Assembly (NCBI GenBank): GCA_019722365.1
Contig: JADFUC010001995.1
Coordinates: 1,302,001-1,366,000, forward strand
DNA length: 64,000 bases
Origin: Lithospermum erythrorhizon
Lineage: Eukaryota; Streptophyta; Magnoliopsida; Boraginales; Boraginaceae
Direction of reading: 5' to 3'
The position numbers and the translations under genes were made by a program. Of this stretch, positions 53,620-64,000 are shown piece after piece; position 1 is the stretch's first letter, and each line of letters starts with the position of its first letter. The notes beneath the pieces are model-generated. The model had not been told where the DNA came from. It did not search any database and worked only from the letters and a program-made list of their open reading frames with translations.

Positions 53620-54219
53620 CTAATCAAAATTAATTTGAGTTGTTCTCTGAGTATGTAAGTACTCATCTTCATAGTACATATAGTCATCAGAGCAAAGAGC
53701 TTGCCATAGTCGATGATCATACTCTTTTCTTGAGTCCATAGGCACAAGGGATTTTCTACATAGAGGACATGTATTCTTATTTTGATCCATCCAACGGTCA
53801 ATACAATCCCTATGAAAAAAATGTTGGCAATTTTTCAAGCACCTAATTTCTTGATCACTTTTAAACTCATACAAGCATATAACACATTCATGTGATAGTT
53901 GTTCATCTCCTCCACCACCACCGTTGCTGCATACTACGACGGCGAATGTCGCCTCCGGGAGAAGCTCACGGATGAGGACGGCGGACAAAGGTGACTCAAG
54001 TGGTACATGAGTCTGGTTTTCTTGAATATGTGATGAGGGTTCATGTTCTGGTTCAAGGGATGGCATAAGTCCAAGAATTATATAGATTAAGAAAGAGGAA
54101 ATGATTTCGGTTATGATGCCTAGTATAGTGAGTGTGTATACCAAGAATTTGGGAATATGAAGTGCTCCATTTCCTGATCGATGTCCCATTTCACTTGATG
54201 AAATAGGACAATTGAACAT
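53620..54219 (-). CDS. RING-H2 E3 ubiquitin ligase, BRH1/RHA1-like (copy B)
   Basis: Single exon, 199 residues from the first ATG. The more family-like start is Met11 (54189), giving MGHRSGNGALHIPKFL and 189 residues. A hydrophobic segment at about 24-52 is followed by EPSSHIQENQT and SPLSAVLIRELLPEA, nearly the same as copy A, then a Gly-rich insert and a RING-H2 domain at 112-154 with all eight ligands and Trp143. The tail RKSLVPMDSRKEYDHRLW is conserved, and the C terminus is acidic and Tyr-rich (DDYMYYEDEY). The two copies share more with each other than with Arabidopsis BRH1 as I remember it, which suggests a local inverted duplication. Substrates are unknown. Confidence 0.9.
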   Translation of the reverse strand: MFNCPISSSEMGHRSGNGALHIPKFLVYTLTILGIITEIISSFLIYIILGLMPSLEPEHEPSSHIQENQTHVPLESPLSAVLIRELLPEATFAVVVCSNGGGGGDEQLSHECVICLYEFKSDQEIRCLKNCQHFFHRDCIDRWMDQNKNTCPLCRKSLVPMDSRKEYDHRLWQALCSDDYMYYEDEYLHTQRTTQINFD

Positions 54220-54302
54220 GCACTTGTTTCTAAGAATAATTGGAGTATGAAAGGAGAGGAAATTGTTACTGCAAAGTATGAGAAGTATAGTTTTTGGAGT
54301 GT

Positions 54303-54310
54303 ATATTTAT
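54303..54310 (-). promoter_or_regulatory. TATA box of RING-H2 copy B
   Basis: On the minus strand TATAAATA within CCTCTATAAATATACACTCC, about 85 bases upstream of the first ATG. Confidence 0.55.
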
Positions 54311-54831
54311 AGAGGAAATTAGGGATGATTGTGTAGTATGAAACTGGAAGAATCCATTTTCATAACGTGGAGAATAAAGGTTTATGCGTTTGGATTATTT
54401 TAATTATTTATCATGTTCTTATTATAAGACGGAAGACAATATACACACTCAAATAGTATTTTTTAGTATTTAAATGACTATTTTATCTTTAAACATAATT
54501 TTTATAATTATCACATTTACAAATAAAGGGGTAAAATAATCATTTCACCCCTCAAACAGTATCTGTTTTGGATGTGTATAAGAGCTCGGTTGCAAGACGT
54601 TTCTGGAACAACCTACATGTGTTGAATTTTTAATTAAGTTGATTATGTGCAGTAGTCTTATCGACTAGAACCAAGAAGCTGACAATTTGATTAATTTATC
54701 ATATATGGAATTGTCACTTTTTCCATACACGCGTATGTCCAGTATGTGTGAAACCTCATATATCATAGTTTTCTCCACTAGAATACTGTCCTTTCATATT
54801 CAATGGAGGCTAATTTTTTTTGGCTAATTTA

Positions 54832-55607
54832 GATTTTGTCTCCAATATTATCGCGTAAGTTTTTATATGGTTTCTGAATTATCAGTTCGTTTTAGGGATG
54901 GTCTTTGAGTCCCTATAGTATTGATTCCTGCGCAAAATGACTCTTTTATCCCAACACTTTACATAATTAAAATAGAAGCTAAACCTTTCTTCTTTAACAC
55001 ATCAACCCTAAACCTTTCTTCTTTGACACCCGAACCCCCACCCCAAATCACAACCACGCATACTCAACCCCAACCAATACTCAGCCTCCTCCACTCCGTT
55101 GTACGCTGCCTGAGAATCACAAGATTCACAACTCACCAATTCATAATACGATGGGGGTGGGGTAGAGAGGGTTGGGATGGGGGAGGGATCGGAGGCAACG
55201 ATGGAGCAGATTATGTTGATGGTGGTAATGATTATGTTTCATGATAAGGTTGGGAGATCTAGAGATAATGATTGGAGGTAACGTGGAGCAGATTTGATGA
55301 TGTTAGGGGTTGGTGAAAGCTTAGATGGAGGGGTAAGGGTGTCAAAGAAAAAATGTGTTTGGTTGGTCAAAGTTTAGGAAGTTTAGGAGACAGGGGTGGG
55401 GGTAAGGGGTAGGGTGGGGTATGTTAAAGAATAAAAGTATGGCGTAATATTTTAATTATGTAAAATATCTCTCATATACTTTAGTTTAGTGTTGGGCAAA
55501 ATAGTCATTTTGTGAATAAACCGATAGTATAAAGACTCACGGATCACCCCTGAAATGACCATATAAAAACTTATACGATAGTGTAGAAGGCAAAATACGA
55601 ATTCGCC
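54832..55607. mobile_element. Long-inverted-repeat (foldback-type) element, complete copy
   Basis: The left end GGCTAATTTAGATTTTGTC pairs with the complement of the right end, GGCGAATTCGTATTTTGCC. The pairing continues for about 150-200 bases: TAAGTTTTTATATGGT, AAAATGACT(C/A)TTTT, CCCAACACT, ACATAATTAAAAT, then TTCTTTAACA and a C-rich tract. The centre has GGGTGGGG-rich sequence and a small duplication (GGAGG(C/T)AACG with TGGAGCAGAT). No transposase. Same family as the arm at 25566. The small open frame 54921-55244 lies inside the arms and is not a gene. Confidence 0.65.
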
Positions 55608-56054
55608 TTTTTTTGTTATATTGTTTGGGTCTTAACGTGTTTTTCAACTAGATTAATAGAGATTAAACAATTCTCATCTGTTAACTCTCATCTTATTACA
55701 TCAAATCGGGTTTAATAGAATAGAACATTTTAAATATATTTTATCTTGAATCGCCTCAATTCAAACATTTTTTAGACACATTCACTAGGCAAGATAAATA
55801 CTCCGTATTATCTAACAAAACAAAGGTCATTGCTACAGCCTTCTACAAACTCGAAAGTCCATAATAAGTAGCTTAATTGATTGCATAAAACTTTAGAAAT
55901 GATATACAGCCAACTGTTTAAATGATTATACAAACAAATTCTTGTATAGTAACAATACAAATGTACAAAAATAATTGATAAATCTACCAAATGAGCAAAA
56001 CCCCTTCTATTGCCATATTTTAGAGCACACTACTAAAACAACACTTCTATTTTC

Positions 56055-58935
56055 TTACTCTTCCCTAATTAATATATCCCTTTTTGGCTTCTGGGAGAGG
56101 ATTGGGTTCTCTGTGGTAGCTCCTTCACTGTAGTCCTTGCGGATGCCCCAAAGAACTTCTGCACATTTCTTCATCGATGGGCGGATATGTCGATGAGGAG
56201 CCAAACATTGAGACGCCAGCTCAAAAATCTTTTCCAGAGCCAAGTAATTTGCTGCAGACCTTTCAACCCTGGGATCCATTGCTAACATTGCATCCCCTTG
56301 TGAAAATTTCTTCATAGCCTGCAATTGATTCAACTAAATCAAAATTTTAAATTTTGAACTTTTAAACTAATGGTTCGGTATACTCTAGGGAATAGGGACT
56401 GAAAAATTCTTATTGCAATGAAGATGGTGAAAGAAGAATCGTACCCATTTAGCTGTTACACGTTCACTAAGAGGCCGTTTTGGCTCTATGGGGCGTCTGC
56501 CTGATAGAAGTTCAACAAGCAATACCCCAAAGGAATATACATCACTCTTGTCGGTTAGATGGTATGTGCTTAGATATTCAGGGTCTAGATAGCCAGCAGT
56601 TCCTTTAACTTGGGTTGATACATGTGTGTCTCCTGATTCAGCATCAGCGCCTAATCGTGCAAAACCAAAATCAGCTACCTTTGCGCGGAGCTTTTCAGTC
56701 AGCAGAATGTTGGAAGACTTAATATCTCTGTGAATGATAGGGTGATCTGAATGAAGAAGTCTTCATTATTAGTAACAACGAATACACGTAAGTGGATGCT
56801 GTATCTGCAGGTAGATTCAGTGAGAGCCAGACCTGTATATGTATGGAGATATGTGATTGCATGTGCAACATCTATTGCAATATCGATTCTTGATGAAAGA
56901 TCCAGGTGAACATCGCTGTGCAAGCCTACAAATTTAAGTTTGAATTGCAATTTAACACAATATGTGATAGAGGGGAGAAGTGAGGAAACGGAACTAAGGA
57001 GAATGCAGACCATCCAAATGTTCTCTGAGAGTTCCATTTGGGACATACTCGACAATGAGAATCCTCTCGTCTTCTTCTTCAACATATCCGTAGAGTCTCA
57101 CTAAGTTCAGATGTTCCACTTGTGCCAGGGTCTGCACCTCACTTCTGAACTCCTGTCCCGAATGTTTATCATTTATATCCTGTATATGGGATTAGTTTTC
57201 CATCAGTAACAAGATTCTGAACATTACAAATTGATTAGTAGGTTCAACAACTAAATACACAGATTAATGTGATCCCTATTTACTACATGGGAAGAAACTG
57301 ATACTATAGCAATCACTCAACGGGAGAATTCCTGAAATATATAGCAAAAATAAGAAACCTTTTTGGCTCGTTTAATGGCAACAATTGTTCCATCTCGCAG
57401 CTGGCCTTTATAGACTGTCCCAAAGCCACCTTGTCCTATTTTTAGATTGGGTGAGAACCTTTTTGTGGCTTTGTAGATATCTGCCATTGAGAATTTAGCT
57501 TTTCCAATATCTTCGGAATGTTGTGAATTGTTTGAACTGGCATACATATTGGACTGTTGGCCATGCCTTTTGCCACTGTTACTACTGTTGGAAGCATCTG
57601 ATGAGACAACAAACATCTTAAATATCCGAGACAAATAATTGTGGTACTAAAATATATATATTTTTCTTTTTGAAAGATAAGCAAGAAATATTATCCCTAC
57701 ATCCCAATTTGATTGTTATGAATGGCGAAACCTCCGATGGCTTATGGCTTAACTTATATGGAGTACATCATAGGTGACCTCTTCCAAAAACCTAGCAGTT
57801 GGAGCTTTAAACTCGGTGAAATTCCAGATTCCAAACTAATACCTTCAGTAGTAACCAACACACGTCTCCATGTAACGAATGTTCTATAAGGCTTCTTTTC
57901 AGCTCAATTATATCTCCAATCCAATGCTCTCCTTTTCAGCTAGCTTTTAGGAAGAGAAGCAATATTAACAGCACAAATGTCTCCATGTAAGACTGCTGTA
58001 TAAGGCTTATTTTAATTCACATGAAAAGTGATACGCGATTTGAGTGGCAAGAAAAGTGAATTGAGAGGCTTCCCTTCTCATTCACCACCCACGAGGCCAT
58101 GAAGAAGATCTTCTCCTTTCTCCATCCCTTTCCACCCATCAAGCCTTGTCATATTTGACACAACCTAATCTTGTCAGGCCTAGACCTTCCAAGACTCAGC
58201 CGACGTTTGCACTTGACGAAACTGGCTTGCCAGAATAGGATTTAGACTCATCAGCAAACTCCAGTAGAGGTCTGGCAAGTACTTAAGTTAAACAAAGCTG
58301 TCTTTTCTTTGCTGATAGTACTTAAATATCAGGTCCAACTAACATTTCTAGTAATTACTCTGGCGATATGAAAAATCGCTCTGGCAACATTTGGTAAAAA
58401 ATATATCAATTGTTTGCATTTTTTGTGTATTTCAATATTAACATGACAATTTTGATTCAAATCGAAGTTAAATGTAAAAAACAAAATCAAAGTTATGTGC
58501 TTAATTTGTTATAGTCCACTTGTGAAGAAGCTATTGATATGTCACCATTTGTGTTAGATCTTGGCTCAGATGATCGAAGCCAACATAATAGAAGTGTATT
58601 ATTGAAAAACCACATTGTTAGACTTGTATGGACAACAAATTTAACAACATATATTAATATTTTATAACATGCAAACATATTAATCTTACATATTCCTTAC
58701 CTGAAGAGGGTCTGTATAGGTTGGAATCATCAAAATAGCTAAAGGAGTTGTGGCTGTGATTATCAGTAGGTGGAGTAAAGCAACCAGTGAAAGCTTGGAG
58801 GACTTTACGGGAAATTGTGTTGACTAGTGACGTTGACTTATTGGAAGTTGTAGAAGATGCATATGAAGTAGTTGACGTGGCAGAATAGTGGTTAGGTGTA
58901 CGGATCCCGTTTTGCCGACGGTTGGGGTTTATCAT
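56055..58935 (-). CDS. Calmodulin-binding receptor-like cytoplasmic kinase (CRCK1/2/3 family)
   Basis: Six exons (58935-58701, 57597-57359, 57179-57011, 56925-56833, 56746-56445, 56318-56055) give 433 residues. There is no signal peptide or membrane segment. A Ser/Thr-rich N terminus with FTGCFTPP (family mark) precedes the kinase domain: [10 protein letters not shown] (133-142), Lys154 in [11 protein letters not shown] at 251-253 in [16 protein letters not shown] at 271-273, and [36 protein letters not shown]. The C-terminal part [26 protein letters not shown] is almost diagnostic for CRCKs. All residues needed for catalysis are present, so it should be an active Ser/Thr kinase. Known relatives bind Ca2+/calmodulin and act in stress signalling; binding here is inferred. 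CRCK2 (At4g00330) seems the closest, though VAIKRAKK is also found in CRCK1/3. Confidence 0.92.
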
Positions 58936-60675
58936 CGTCGTTTAGACACTGCCGGGTAGCTGCTGGTTACTTGGCTTGGAAACTTTAAATACTTGCTAAA
59001 TCATACAGGACTTTGAATAAATAGATCATACTCCCTACTTCATTCGTTTTTTAATACTATCTCCGTCCCTAAAAAATTATATTAATTTCTACTATTTTCG
59101 ACATACTTTATTCTTAATTTGATAATTTTTATTCAAATAAAAATTTTGAATGTCAATTAACTTCGTAAAATTTGTTAATCTTTCACCATGAAAATGTCAA
59201 ATATGACAATCTTTTAAGGAAGAAGGTAGTACTTTTTACTAGTAATATCTCCTTTTCTTTTATTATTTTTTAAGAAATCATAATTATTTAATCAATAAAA
59301 ATAAAACAAAATAGTAAAGATAAATATATTTACTCACTCGACAAATTCTAATGTATCTTTACTTTTGTACAAATTTTAATAGCATTTAAATTAATTTCAC
59401 ATTACAATATTTTCTTTTAATTTATCACTCACATAATAGTTAAAATAGAAATCAAAATTATGATTTATAAAAAAAAAAAAATAGGGTCTTAGATATTGGG
59501 ATGCAATGCGGGGAGTAGTAAGTTCATAGAAAAAAGTACATTAAATAGGTAAATTTCTAAGCAAAATGCAATAAACAAATTTTAACTAAACAATCAAATA
59601 TTTTAAAATTGATAAAGTATTTCATAATTATATATCTAGAAAATGTTGGGTTGGGATATCACTGTTAGTTAATGAATGTATTAAATCCTCCCATTGACCT
59701 TCTCATACTTGAAAACGAGATTAATCAAATAATTATTAGAGAGACAATATTTAAAAATCTTAATATTTCTATTTGCATACCGTTAAGGAGGAAAATGAAA
59801 GGTTTGGACATTAATACTCATAATAAATATATCAATTGTTATTAGAAAAACAGCTAAATAATATAGATATATTAATATTATATATTCTAGCTACAATAAT
59901 TACAAAAACATTACTTGTATATATTTGGTATATAGAAATATACTTCGTAATACGGAGTATAAAGATAAAACATAAAATCAAAGGAGTATTAGTTTTAGTC
60001 CACTTGAAAATTGAATTATTTTGTGTTTGGTTTCTAGCTAGTCTGTAATCTGTATATATCTGTAAATATATACAAAAATGACTGTGTATATCTAATTGGA
60101 CAAGAGTCCAATGGCCATTTAACTTGGTAGGACAAGGCTGCCTGAAATAATACCATCCATGTAGTTAACTGTCAAAGTCATGCAAGTGTACACATATACT
60201 CTATTCATGCATTAATTTCATCAATATTAAGATTTATTGCCCTTTTTAATTGACCACATAATCCACTTGTAAAAGGAACATATTCTGCTATTTACAGAAT
60301 GTTGAAGAATTTTGTAGTCTTCACGAGAAAGTTAAAAAGGAACAACAATTATTAAGTTATGAGTATGAATGGATGATTTCATTTTTTAAGAAGGAAGAAG
60401 AAAAGGGTAGTACTTACGTAACACATTAGGAACATAATAACAACTCCTTTTTACCTTCCTACGCTACTTAGTAGATCAATTGACCAATCTTACCTTGCTA
60501 TACTTACAAAATAAACTTGTATTTTGTTGTATGATAAGGGAATCTTAACCAAAACAGCAATATGTAATAACAAGTTTAGATTACCTAATTAGTGCTGATG
60601 GATGGTGACAATAATCAAACGATGCATTTGAAACAAGTTTGTGTATATATATTTGATTGCGGATTGCAAGTGGTC
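58936..60675. other. Intergenic region between CRCK and PPR genes
   Basis: Very AT-rich. A MITE lies at 59061-59229. A second candidate at about 59255-59515 begins TCTCCTTTTCTTTTATTATT and ends GATGCAATGCGGGGAGTAG, with poorly matching ends. No gene seen; the open frame 59836-60048 is AT-rich and unassigned. Confidence 0.5.
59061..59229. mobile_element. MITE
   Basis: Left end CTCCGTCCCTAAAAAATTAT, right end GACAATCTTTTAAGGAAGAA followed by GGTAGTA. The inverted match is partial; the inner GACAATCTTTTA motif resembles the right end of the 31314-31570 element. About 169 bp. Confidence 0.5.
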
Positions 60676-62496
60676 CTATACTGCATTTACAGGAGTCGCT
60701 GAATGTTCTTTCACTACTAGCTCATGGAGTATTACTAACACAGGTTCTGTCGTTGCAGCAGCATTTGAGAAGAATGTCTCTTTTGAAGCCGACGTATGAG
60801 TCTTGTCTGCAGTTTCCATCCAACTACAACCTGCAATTTTCTTAGAGAGCTTGCCTGGCACCATTTCCCGAATTTTGGAAGCATTAGACCAGGCTCCAAC
60901 GGAGGCATACACATTTGACATGAGGATGTAGTTAACAGGCTTGGATGGTTCTAATTCTAAGAGTTTTTCCATTTGCCATTTTGCTAATTCAAAATTTTCA
61001 TGGACTTTACATGAGCCAAGGAATGCTGCGAGGGCATCAGGTCCAGGCTTCATTGGCATTGAGATTAGAATATTAAATGCCTCGTTGAGAAGTCCAGCAC
61101 GTCCAAGCAGATCAACTAAACAAGTATAATGTTCTGATTGTGGAACGAGATTGTAGTCTTTAACCATCAAAGTAAAGTAATGTATGCCTTTATCAACATT
61201 CCCTCCATGGGTGCAGGCAGCAAGAACCTGAAGAAATGCTAATCTGTCTGGCTTTATACCATTTGATAGCATCTTCTCAAAATATTTGACAGCTTTATTT
61301 GGGATTCCATGGAATGCAAATGCTCCAATCATGGAAGTCCATGAGACAAGGTCAGGCATTAGGATAGAGTTAAAACATTGCAAAGCAAAAGAAATGCTAC
61401 CGCACTTAGAATATGCACTAACCAGAGCATTCCCAGCTGATTTAAAACCCAAATGCCCTGTTTTCATTGCAAAAGCATGAACTTCATTGATTTCAGCAGT
61501 CATGGACATGTTACCACATGAACTAACTATGCTAGCAAGAGCCAACTCATCAGGCACAATGCCTTCATGTAACATTTGTCTAAGAAGATTAGCAGCTTCT
61601 TTTCCATCACAACACCGCCCATACCCTACAATCATCGTGGTCCAAGAGATCATATTCTTAAAAACCAATTCATCAAAAGCCTTACGAGCATCAACTATAC
61701 ATAAAATCTTCGCATACATATGAACAAGAGCACTGGCCACCACGACATCTACATCCCACCCCTGTTTACAAAGCGTTCCATGTATCTGGCTCCCCAAATT
61801 ATAAGATTCCACCGTAGCAGAAGCCTTGAGCAAGCTGGTAATCGTGAAGTCATCACCTTTATATCCATTTATCTTCATGATATTATACACCTCAAACGCC
61901 TTTTTCCACATATAATTCGTAACATAACAAGATATCATGACATTCCAACACACTAAATCTCTCCCCCGTACGCAATCAAAAACACTCTTCGCATAATGGA
62001 CTAACCCAAATTTTCCATACAAATCCACAAGAGTACTGCTGATGAAGCAATCTTCAGATCGACCCTCCTTAAATACACGGCAATGTAACATCTTAGCCCC
62101 CACGACATCATAAATATCGACGCATAATTTAAACAATCCCGTATAGGTAATGCGATCAGGCTTCACATTTCCCTCCAGCATTACCCTGAAACATGCAAAA
62201 CCAATACCTCTGTTAATACTCGATATCGAACAGATTAAGTTGTTATAAAAAACAACATCCCTCTTGGGCATTTCTTCAAACAGCTTGAAAGCATTACAAA
62301 ATTCTTGAATTTTAACGTAGTATGTGAATAGTTGGTAATGCAATGATGATGCATTCTTGCGTGCTTTTGTCATGAGGGCATGTATAACTTTGCCATAATG
62401 GAGAAGGCCATTTTGAGGTAAATTATTGAGGTTCTTGAAGATATATAATAGGGACTGAGAGCTGAGTTGCGTTGGGTTGTTCAGTAGACATCTCAT
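60676..62496 (-). CDS. Pentatricopeptide repeat protein, PLS class with E domain
   Basis: Single exon, 606 residues, as usual for plant PPR genes. The protein is an array of alternating P, L and S repeats from about residue 50 to 500, with typical motifs DVVFYNNLICSI, DCFISSTLVDLYGKFG, DLVCWNVMISCYV, DVVVASALVHMYAK, NMISWTTMIVGYG and DLVSWTSMIGAFA. It is followed by YTCLVDLLGRAGLLNEA and an E-type motif (VNYILMSNVYASVGAWSNASKIREMV). There is no DYW domain. Such proteins bind organellar RNA base by base and most often direct C-to-U editing with a DYW partner. The first residues lack an obvious presequence, so mitochondrial or plastid location is open. The last 35 residues (HTSASKETFF...VNAV) look unlike the family and may be an acquired tail. 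The start is the first ATG of the frame. Confidence 0.93.
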   Translation of the reverse strand: MRCLLNNPTQLSSQSLLYIFKNLNNLPQNGLLHYGKVIHALMTKARKNASSLHYQLFTYYVKIQEFCNAFKLFEEMPKRDVVFYNNLICSISSINRGIGFACFRVMLEGNVKPDRITYTGLFKLCVDIYDVVGAKMLHCRVFKEGRSEDCFISSTLVDLYGKFGLVHYAKSVFDCVRGRDLVCWNVMISCYVTNYMWKKAFEVYNIMKINGYKGDDFTITSLLKASATVESYNLGSQIHGTLCKQGWDVDVVVASALVHMYAKILCIVDARKAFDELVFKNMISWTTMIVGYGRCCDGKEAANLLRQMLHEGIVPDELALASIVSSCGNMSMTAEINEVHAFAMKTGHLGFKSAGNALVSAYSKCGSISFALQCFNSILMPDLVSWTSMIGAFAFHGIPNKAVKYFEKMLSNGIKPDRLAFLQVLAACTHGGNVDKGIHYFTLMVKDYNLVPQSEHYTCLVDLLGRAGLLNEAFNILISMPMKPGPDALAAFLGSCKVHENFELAKWQMEKLLELEPSKPVNYILMSNVYASVGAWSNASKIREMVPGKLSKKIAGCSWMETADKTHTSASKETFFSNAAATTEPVLVILHELVVKEHSATPVNAV

Positions 62497-63854
62497 GAGA
62501 GATAAATCGGAGAGTTTGAGTCAATTAATGGTTACTTTTATTACTCCATTTTTATAGTCACGACTGAGTATCAACCAAAAATTGCTAAATCCACCATTCA
62601 ACATCAACATCAATATATGCACTGTATCTAAGATGTATACGAAGTGCGTTCGTTTAAAAATTAACTACATGTATACATACATGCAATTTTTAAAAAGGCT
62701 TGAGTCTTAATGGTTTTTTAGAGCGAGAAGGGAGTCGGATCTTGTGATATGAGATATTATATTCGAAGTTGAAACAAAAGTCCCGGCAAAATTAAATCTA
62801 CTTATTCGCCGTTTAAGTTAATTAAGATTTTGGAATTGTGTGTCGAGGGATTTGACCATAAATTAATTTGTATTTACTAATCCAAAATATATAATTAATA
62901 TCATTAAATTTGTTTTTTTAAAATATTTTCACAATATTATTTTGTAATTTTTAATAATATCACATCTGAAAATAATTGATGATTAAAATTATTAATACCG
63001 AAAGTGAGAAATTTAATTGATTTGAATTGGAAATAGTAGTTCACAATGAGAAGCGTAGGTATTATTTTGATTTATTCATTTATATACAAAGAAGAAAGAA
63101 AAATTTCAGAACTTCATTATTTAGATCCAAAAGCCCATACACATTATTGATTAGACCAATAAACTGGTTGGATATGTCTCATTTAGATAAGAGAGTTAAT
63201 TGGATCGATCAAAATCAAGTATTATGTGATCGGAGTTTGACCTAAACTAAAACTCTAATGCCATTTGAGCAATTCAAAAGGCCTTGAGGAAATAAAATAA
63301 ATTTCTTCTCCTCTAGCTCTAGGGTGAATCTCTTTTGTGGGAGAAGAAATAATTTTATTCTATGATTTTCTTCAATATCGAGTTTCAATCTTAGTATTTG
63401 AACAATTAGGATTCAGATCCTTATTGGTGTGGATTTCTTTTGGAGGCACTACACATGAAGTGCTGGAAACTTCACAAAGGTTTATCACTTTTGCCGCACT
63501 ATAAAATATATGATATTTAATATTATATTATGTATTTAAACTTGATTATAAATAGCAACATAACTCGATGATCTACCAATGTTGATGTTTCATGAAGATT
63601 GACAAAATGAAGCAGATAGTCAAAGCTTCGACACAAAAATGAAACATTGATTAAACTGAATTGTAATAAATATTTCAGTAATATATTATATGCAATCAAT
63701 CGAATTATATATTATAACAATAAGTCTCAAAAGAGATTATCAATATAATCAATATTTTCCATCTTCATCAACAAAATAGCATACCCCACACCCCACGACC
63801 CGACCGTGCGCCTATCGATAAAATTGATAACAAAATTCTGAAGCCTGAGGCGTA
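62497..63854. other. Region upstream of the PPR gene
   Basis: AT-rich DNA. No gene, TATA box or element with clear ends was recognised. The open frame at 63027-63245 has no family resemblance I know. Confidence 0.45.
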
Positions 63855-64000
63855 GAGCAGTGGAAAGTAGCAAAGGTGATTGAAATTGGAATGTCACCGG
63901 CAATAGTAGGTTCGAATCAGGTGTGAAAGTAATATTTTGTTGAAATATTACTTGAGAATAGGCTTGGCGTTCTTTGATTCTGGCCATTCAGGCCAAGGCA
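63855..64000 (+). mobile_element. tRNA-derived SINE head, running off the window
   Basis: GGCGTAGAGCAGTGGAAAGT resembles a pol III A box and GGTTCGAATC (about 63909) is a B box, about 50 bases apart. The intervening sequence cannot fold as a tRNA. The body continues beyond the window end, so the full element cannot be defined. Confidence 0.4.

Noticed and set aside
55133..55244. Gly-rich coding inside the 54.8-55.6 kb element
   Set aside because: Product of GGGTGGGG-type sequence in the element centre.
61487..61956. Plus-strand frames across the PPR gene
   Set aside because: Shadows of the 606-codon minus-strand PPR frame.

Overview
The window is nuclear DNA of a flowering plant, most likely a eudicot. 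Genes have many AT-rich introns with GT-AG borders, plant-specific families are present (chloroplast-targeted ribosomal protein, PLS-type PPR, FRO reductases, CrRLK1L-like receptor), and the intergenic DNA is AT-rich and full of MITEs. Frequent TACTCCGTA/TACGGAGTA motifs remind me of Caryophyllales genomes such as beet, spinach or quinoa. That is an impression, not proof.

Layout. (1) 0-16 kb: a CBE1-like eIF4E-binding protein gene (minus) whose 3' part is decayed, the gene for plastid ribosomal protein L5 (plus), and an MPK4-type MAP kinase gene (minus). From memory this resembles the Arabidopsis interval At4g01290 / At4g01310 / At4g01370. (2) 18-43 kb: a frameshifted, kinase-less malectin-like receptor (CrRLK1L relative) followed by two tandem ferric/cupric reductase genes (FRO) with identical intron phases. 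This resembles Arabidopsis FRO4-FRO5-At5g24010. (3) 43-52 kb: gene-poor DNA with MITEs, GC-rich islands and a long-inverted-repeat element. (4) 52-54 kb: two BRH1/RHA1-like RING-H2 genes in convergent orientation. (5) 56-59 kb: a six-exon CRCK-type receptor-like cytoplasmic kinase gene (minus). (6) 60.7-62.5 kb: an intronless PLS-class PPR gene (minus). The last bases hold a tRNA-derived SINE-like head.

The genes do not form one pathway. Themes are translation (CBE1-like, RPL5), stress signalling (MPK4-like, CRCK-like, RING-H2), metal uptake (two FROs) and organelle RNA processing (PPR). The most notable single observation is in the MPK4-like kinase: the position that aligns with the plant MAPK gatekeeper tyrosine (Tyr124 in Arabidopsis MPK4) is serine (Ser123). 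Two genes show clear signs of decay (3' CBE1-like and the malectin receptor). I found no CRISPR, operon-like or virus-like system, and nothing I would call a new biological system. Exon borders were read by eye from splice sites and reading-frame phase.
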